DNA of 64,000 nt from Rhynchosporium graminicola (lineage: Eukaryota > Ascomycota > Leotiomycetes > Helotiales > Ploettnerulaceae), in contig FJUW01000021.1 in the NCBI GenBank assembly GCA_900074885.1, positions 1-64,000 on the forward strand, given 5' to 3'. Shown here one piece after another: positions 60,431-64,000 of the stretch (positions are counted from its first letter, which is position 1; each line of letters starts with the position of its first letter). Both the position numbers and the translations under genes were made by a program. The notes under the pieces were generated by a model. That model was not told the origin of the DNA and did not search any database. It saw nothing but the letters and a program-made list of their open reading frames with translations.

Positions 60431-61671
60431 GTTGGAGATGGTAATGGTTATATGGAAATATATTTGTCTACCTTTTTGATACCTTTGTTTTGTCTCGAAA
60501 GATTTTGGTGGAAGCTTGGAAGGAGTAATAGAATGGGGTTTTAGTTGTTGAGGAAAATGAATGTCGACACCACGAAGGGTCCCTTAAATAGTGCCAGAAC
60601 TTGTAGGAGTCCATATTAAGCCTTGAATCACTCGCTATGGACCCTTTGAATAAGTGTAGAATTAGGAGATGTCAAAATGATTCAGAAGGTAGAGAGTCCA
60701 AGCCAGAACATCAACCAATGCCTTTGACAGTGAATGAGGGAGTCAATTTTCTCTTTCAGTCCTGAAGAATCTGACAGTCACAGTTTAAAAGTTCCGAAGA
60801 TAATGCCGTGGATGTTCGATTATTCTCCGCACAATTACCCGGTATTGGTTTTCTCAGCACGGGATTACGATGATTCGACCTGACTGAGGTCGCCATCACG
60901 ACTGGCCACAACAACAAAACCTTTTCATGGCTCCAAATCATCTTGCCGTGGGGGAAATAACCTTCCAAGCAATGTTGTTTCGTCAGCTTCAACGAGAAAC
61001 TGGTGTCTGTGTTAAGAAATTTCGGTAACGGGCGATTGCCCTAGAAGTTTTGAGATTAGTAAAAACGCACAAAAGCAGACGTATTAATATGTATGTCATA
61101 AAAATTGATGACGAAGAATTGAAGGAAACGCACCGCCGTGCCCGGTCCAGAAGTTATGTATAATTTGGCTCTGCGGTCTAGGAACAATACCTTGATCAGG
61201 GGAGTCCTTGAGATAGCAGATTCGTGCCGGGCTATCTATGGCTGGGGTTGTGGAAGTTGCGAAGAAAGAGTCGCATTAGTGGGAAGCTGTGGAATGTTTA
61301 GGACTGGTTTGATGGCTTTGTAGATGGTAATCAAAATCTGGAAGTCTTGAATCTGTGGGAACACTGCGGCTGGTAATTTGCTACAAAGAGCTATCAAATC
61401 CTCGTTCGTAGATGAACGTGCACGAGTAGACTAAAGTTACCACGCAATCCAGAACTACCTACAGAAAGTAAAGAAGCGAATGGAATGTAATTGGTCGGGC
61501 TAACAAGTTTCCAAACAATGAATTGATTTCCTGCCAAGCCCAGGCCAAATATGATTGGCTACGATAATGTCCGGTCTTTGCCCCTCCCCCGAGAGCGGAT
61601 TTGAAGCTTCAAAAAGTTACATCCCCTCTATATGATGCGCAACCTCATCAATTGCTCAGTACCAACCCAAA
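60431..61671. other. Divergent spacer before HIS5
   Basis: About 1.24 kb containing the promoters of the unknown 388-aa protein and of HIS5. Weak protein-like frames occur on the minus strand (60756-60992 and about 61110-61250), but they lack continuity and motifs. A TGATTGGC (CCAAT-type) box appears at 61551-61558. No clear amino-acid-control site was identified by eye. Confidence 0.4.
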
Positions 61672-63023
61672 ATGGCTGGAACAAAATCGCTATTTAATCT
61701 GCAGACGTGTGCTCGTCCGAATATTCTTGCGTTACAACCATACCGCTGTGCAAGAGAGTATGAACTCCCAAATCCAATTTCCAGCAGTAAACATTTGTTG
61801 ACTCGCCCCGCAGTGACTACAAAGACGATGGAACCAATATCCTTCTTGATGCCAACGAAAACGCCTTTGGACCATCAATTCCGCTGGCGAAGAATTCTTC
61901 TTTCAATGGAGCAACAGAAGGCGATGTACAGGTCGATTTGGCCGGCCTCAATCGCTACCCAGACCCCCACCAACACTCTCTGAAGCAGCTTCTATGCAAT
62001 CTACGAAATACACACGCCCACACGCCGAAGAACATAACACCAGAGAACCTGTTTGTAGGCGTAGGAAGCGACGAGGCAATTGATGCCTTGCTTCGCTGTT
62101 TCTGTGTGCCAGGAAAAGACAAGATCCTCGTCTGCCCACCAACATATGGAATGTACTCTGTCTCTGCACAAGTGAACGACATAGGACTTGTCAAAGTGCC
62201 CCTTCTCCCCGCCCCAGACTTCGCAATCGACGTACCACGAATTGCTTCCGCACTCTCCTCGCCCGAAGGTACCAATATCAAACTTATATACATCTGCTCG
62301 CCAGGGAACCCAACCGGGTCGTTAATTAGCAAGGGAGATTTACAAAAGGTGCTCGAGCACCCGACGTGGAACGGAGTGGTGGTTCTAGATGAAGCATATA
62401 TAGACTTCGCTCCCGAAGGCTCGTCACTTGCGGAATGGGTGGCGGAATGGCCGAACTTGGTTGTTATGCAAACGCTTTCGAAAGCATTTGGATTGGCGGG
62501 GATCAGACTGGGTGCTGCGTTCGCGTCGCCGGAGATTGCTTCGTTGCTGAATAACTTGAAGGCGCCATATAATATCAATAATATGACGAGTCAGGTTGCT
62601 ATCTCGTCTTTGTCACCAAGGGGATTAGAAGTTATGAGGGAACAGGCAGCGAGAATTGTGGAGCAGAGAGACAGGTTATTGAAGGAGCTGCCGAGGGTTG
62701 AAGGCGTGGGAAGATTTAGAGGCGGGGAGGCGGGAAACTTTCTGTTGGTGGAAATCCAGGATAAGAAGGGAAATCCAGATAACTTGACTGCATTGAGGGT
62801 GTATGAGACTCTGGCTGAGAATAGAGGGGTCGTGGTTAGGTTTCGAGGAAAAGAGCATGGATGTTTGGGATGTGTTAGAATTACGGTTGGTACTGAGAAT
62901 GAGGTTACAAGGTTTTTGAAGGAGATTAGTGATGTTTTGAAGCAAGTTCATTCAGAGGCAGATATACCAAATGGGAAGGCGGAGGAGAAGAAAGAGGAGG
63001 AAGCAAACGCTGTGGTGTCGTAG
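61672..63023 (+). CDS. his5: Histidinol-phosphate aminotransferase, 2 exons, 431 aa
   Basis: Exons 61672-61757 and 61814-63023; a 56-nt intron ends CCCCGCAG. Fold-type I PLP enzyme: RPNILALQPYRCAR at the start, then LLDANENAFGP, LNRYPDPHQHSLK, FVGVGSDEAIDALLR, the SPGNPTGS turn, VVLDEAYIDFAPEGS and the PLP-lysine motif TLSKAFGLAGIRLG (Lys252). It converts imidazole-acetol phosphate and glutamate to histidinol phosphate and 2-oxoglutarate in histidine synthesis. The tail after about residue 405 is a Glu/Lys-rich extension. A long antisense frame (62578-61955) is a shadow. Confidence 0.95.
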
Positions 63024-64000
63024 AGGCATACGAGATAGAGCAATTTACAAAAATAATACGGATTGAATAAAATGAGTCGCGTCTGGTACACCGGAAAATG
63101 AAGTCTTGCGAGGACTTTGTAATTTGTGTAATACTAGTCGTTCAAGGACCTCAAAGAATGTCATAACTTCCAATTGTTACTATACGCGAGTCCCAAATCG
63201 GGTTCCTGACCCAAATTATTACCTGAAAAGTAGAAGCCTATGAAACTTTGTATTATGGATCTCCATCGATTGAAATACGAGCTTTCACTTCACCGGGAAA
63301 CGAAGTAAGGTAGATGGCCTAGAATGGCATGCGAGACGTGTGCAAAAACTCCACAACTATGAAAGATCCGAAAATACCTAAGTCATTCCATGCCAACTAC
63401 CGACGTCAGGAGAAAGCGGTTGATTAGAGCATCCAAGATCTCAGCTCGCGAGATGAGTAGATCAAAGTCACGAAAAAAATTAAGAACTTCGATCTGTTCG
63501 GGCGGCCTCACCAGATGGTAATATCATGAAAATAATCAGGTTTTGACTAGACTCTCTACTTTTTGGCCGGGTTTAAGCCAAGCTAGATCCTCAAGACAAG
63601 AGAAGGGATTTTCAGTAGTAAATACACAACTTCCATCGTTTAGCTGGTACCACGCTGTCTTTGAGACACCTCAGGAGACCTCAACCTCGGCGGCGCCTTA
63701 CCTCTTTGTTGCAGGCAAGGGGACAGGGGGAGCCTACTGGCAATGTCTATGGCCGGATTTTAGTTTAGTCCTAGACATGAGAGCAAAAATTTGCGTTCCC
63801 TTGCCAACATTCGCAATATTTCAATATTAAGAGAAGGTTTTATGTTGCGAGGATATGGGTCTTAGCATAGGTCAGGTAACTGTAGTCACGTGCATAGTCC
63901 GTGCGGATATTCCTAGATAATACCTTTAGTTAACTCTCTATAGTAATTAGTACTGTAATACAACCAATAACATTCAACTACTCTATGCCTTACTCTGAAG
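63024..64000. other. Spacer 3' of HIS5 to the window end
   Basis: About 980 bases, increasingly AT-rich after 63850. A 95-codon plus ORF (63543-63830) has a Trp/Pro-rich composition but no motif. Nothing else seen. Confidence 0.45.

Noticed and set aside
61955..62578. 207-codon minus ORF
   Set aside because: Antisense shadow of HIS5, which has full family motifs.

Overview
The window is nuclear DNA of a filamentous ascomycete (Pezizomycotina). The evidence is short 46-60 nt introns with GTANGT donors and CTRAC-like branch points, long gene-poor spacers, fungal wall and pectin enzymes, and an AT-rich hAT transposon remnant decayed in the C-to-T manner of repeat-induced point mutation (RIP). 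The feel of the proteins suggests Leotiomycetes, but that is an impression without a database search. I saw no CRISPR array, phage, plasmid or convincing tRNA/rRNA gene.

Layout. 0-1.5 kb: RIP-decayed hAT transposase and an AT-rich hairpin. 1.9-17 kb: a catabolic/redox stretch with a secreted GH3 beta-glucosidase, a GNAT acetyltransferase, a Bli-4-like SDR, a secreted PL4 rhamnogalacturonan lyase, a classical SDR and an aldo-keto reductase divergent from it. 17-18.4 kb: decayed coding sequence. 19-20.8 kb: a Csn12/Thp1-type PCI protein. 21.3-22.1 kb: a minus-strand ghost gene whose six stops can all come from C-to-T changes. 23-25 kb: a disordered nuclear-type protein. 25-28.5 kb: gene-poor. 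28.5-32 kb: a large GPI-type GH16 glucanase with a WSC domain. 32.3-33.5 kb: PPM1. 36.5-38.1 kb: a SUN-family wall protein. 40.4-44.5 kb: a 1215-aa zinc-finger/coiled-coil protein. 48-51 kb: a tight housekeeping block (SNU23, DPH5, FlbE-like). 53 kb: a small gene broken by a 14-bp tandem repeat. 54.5-58.2 kb: a 1209-aa 2EXR protein. 59.2-60.4 kb: an unknown protein. 61.7-63 kb: HIS5.

Functional themes. The left third could work on pectin and oligosaccharides: PL4 cuts rhamnogalacturonan I, GH3 trims glucosides, and the oxidoreductases could handle sugar products or aldehydes; that link is inference from proximity. GH16-WSC and SUN both act at the cell wall. SNU23, DPH5, PPM1, PCI and HIS5 are housekeeping genes. 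Exon coordinates were assembled by hand from splice signals and frame continuity, and every spliced model given for a recognised or long CDS totals a multiple of three.
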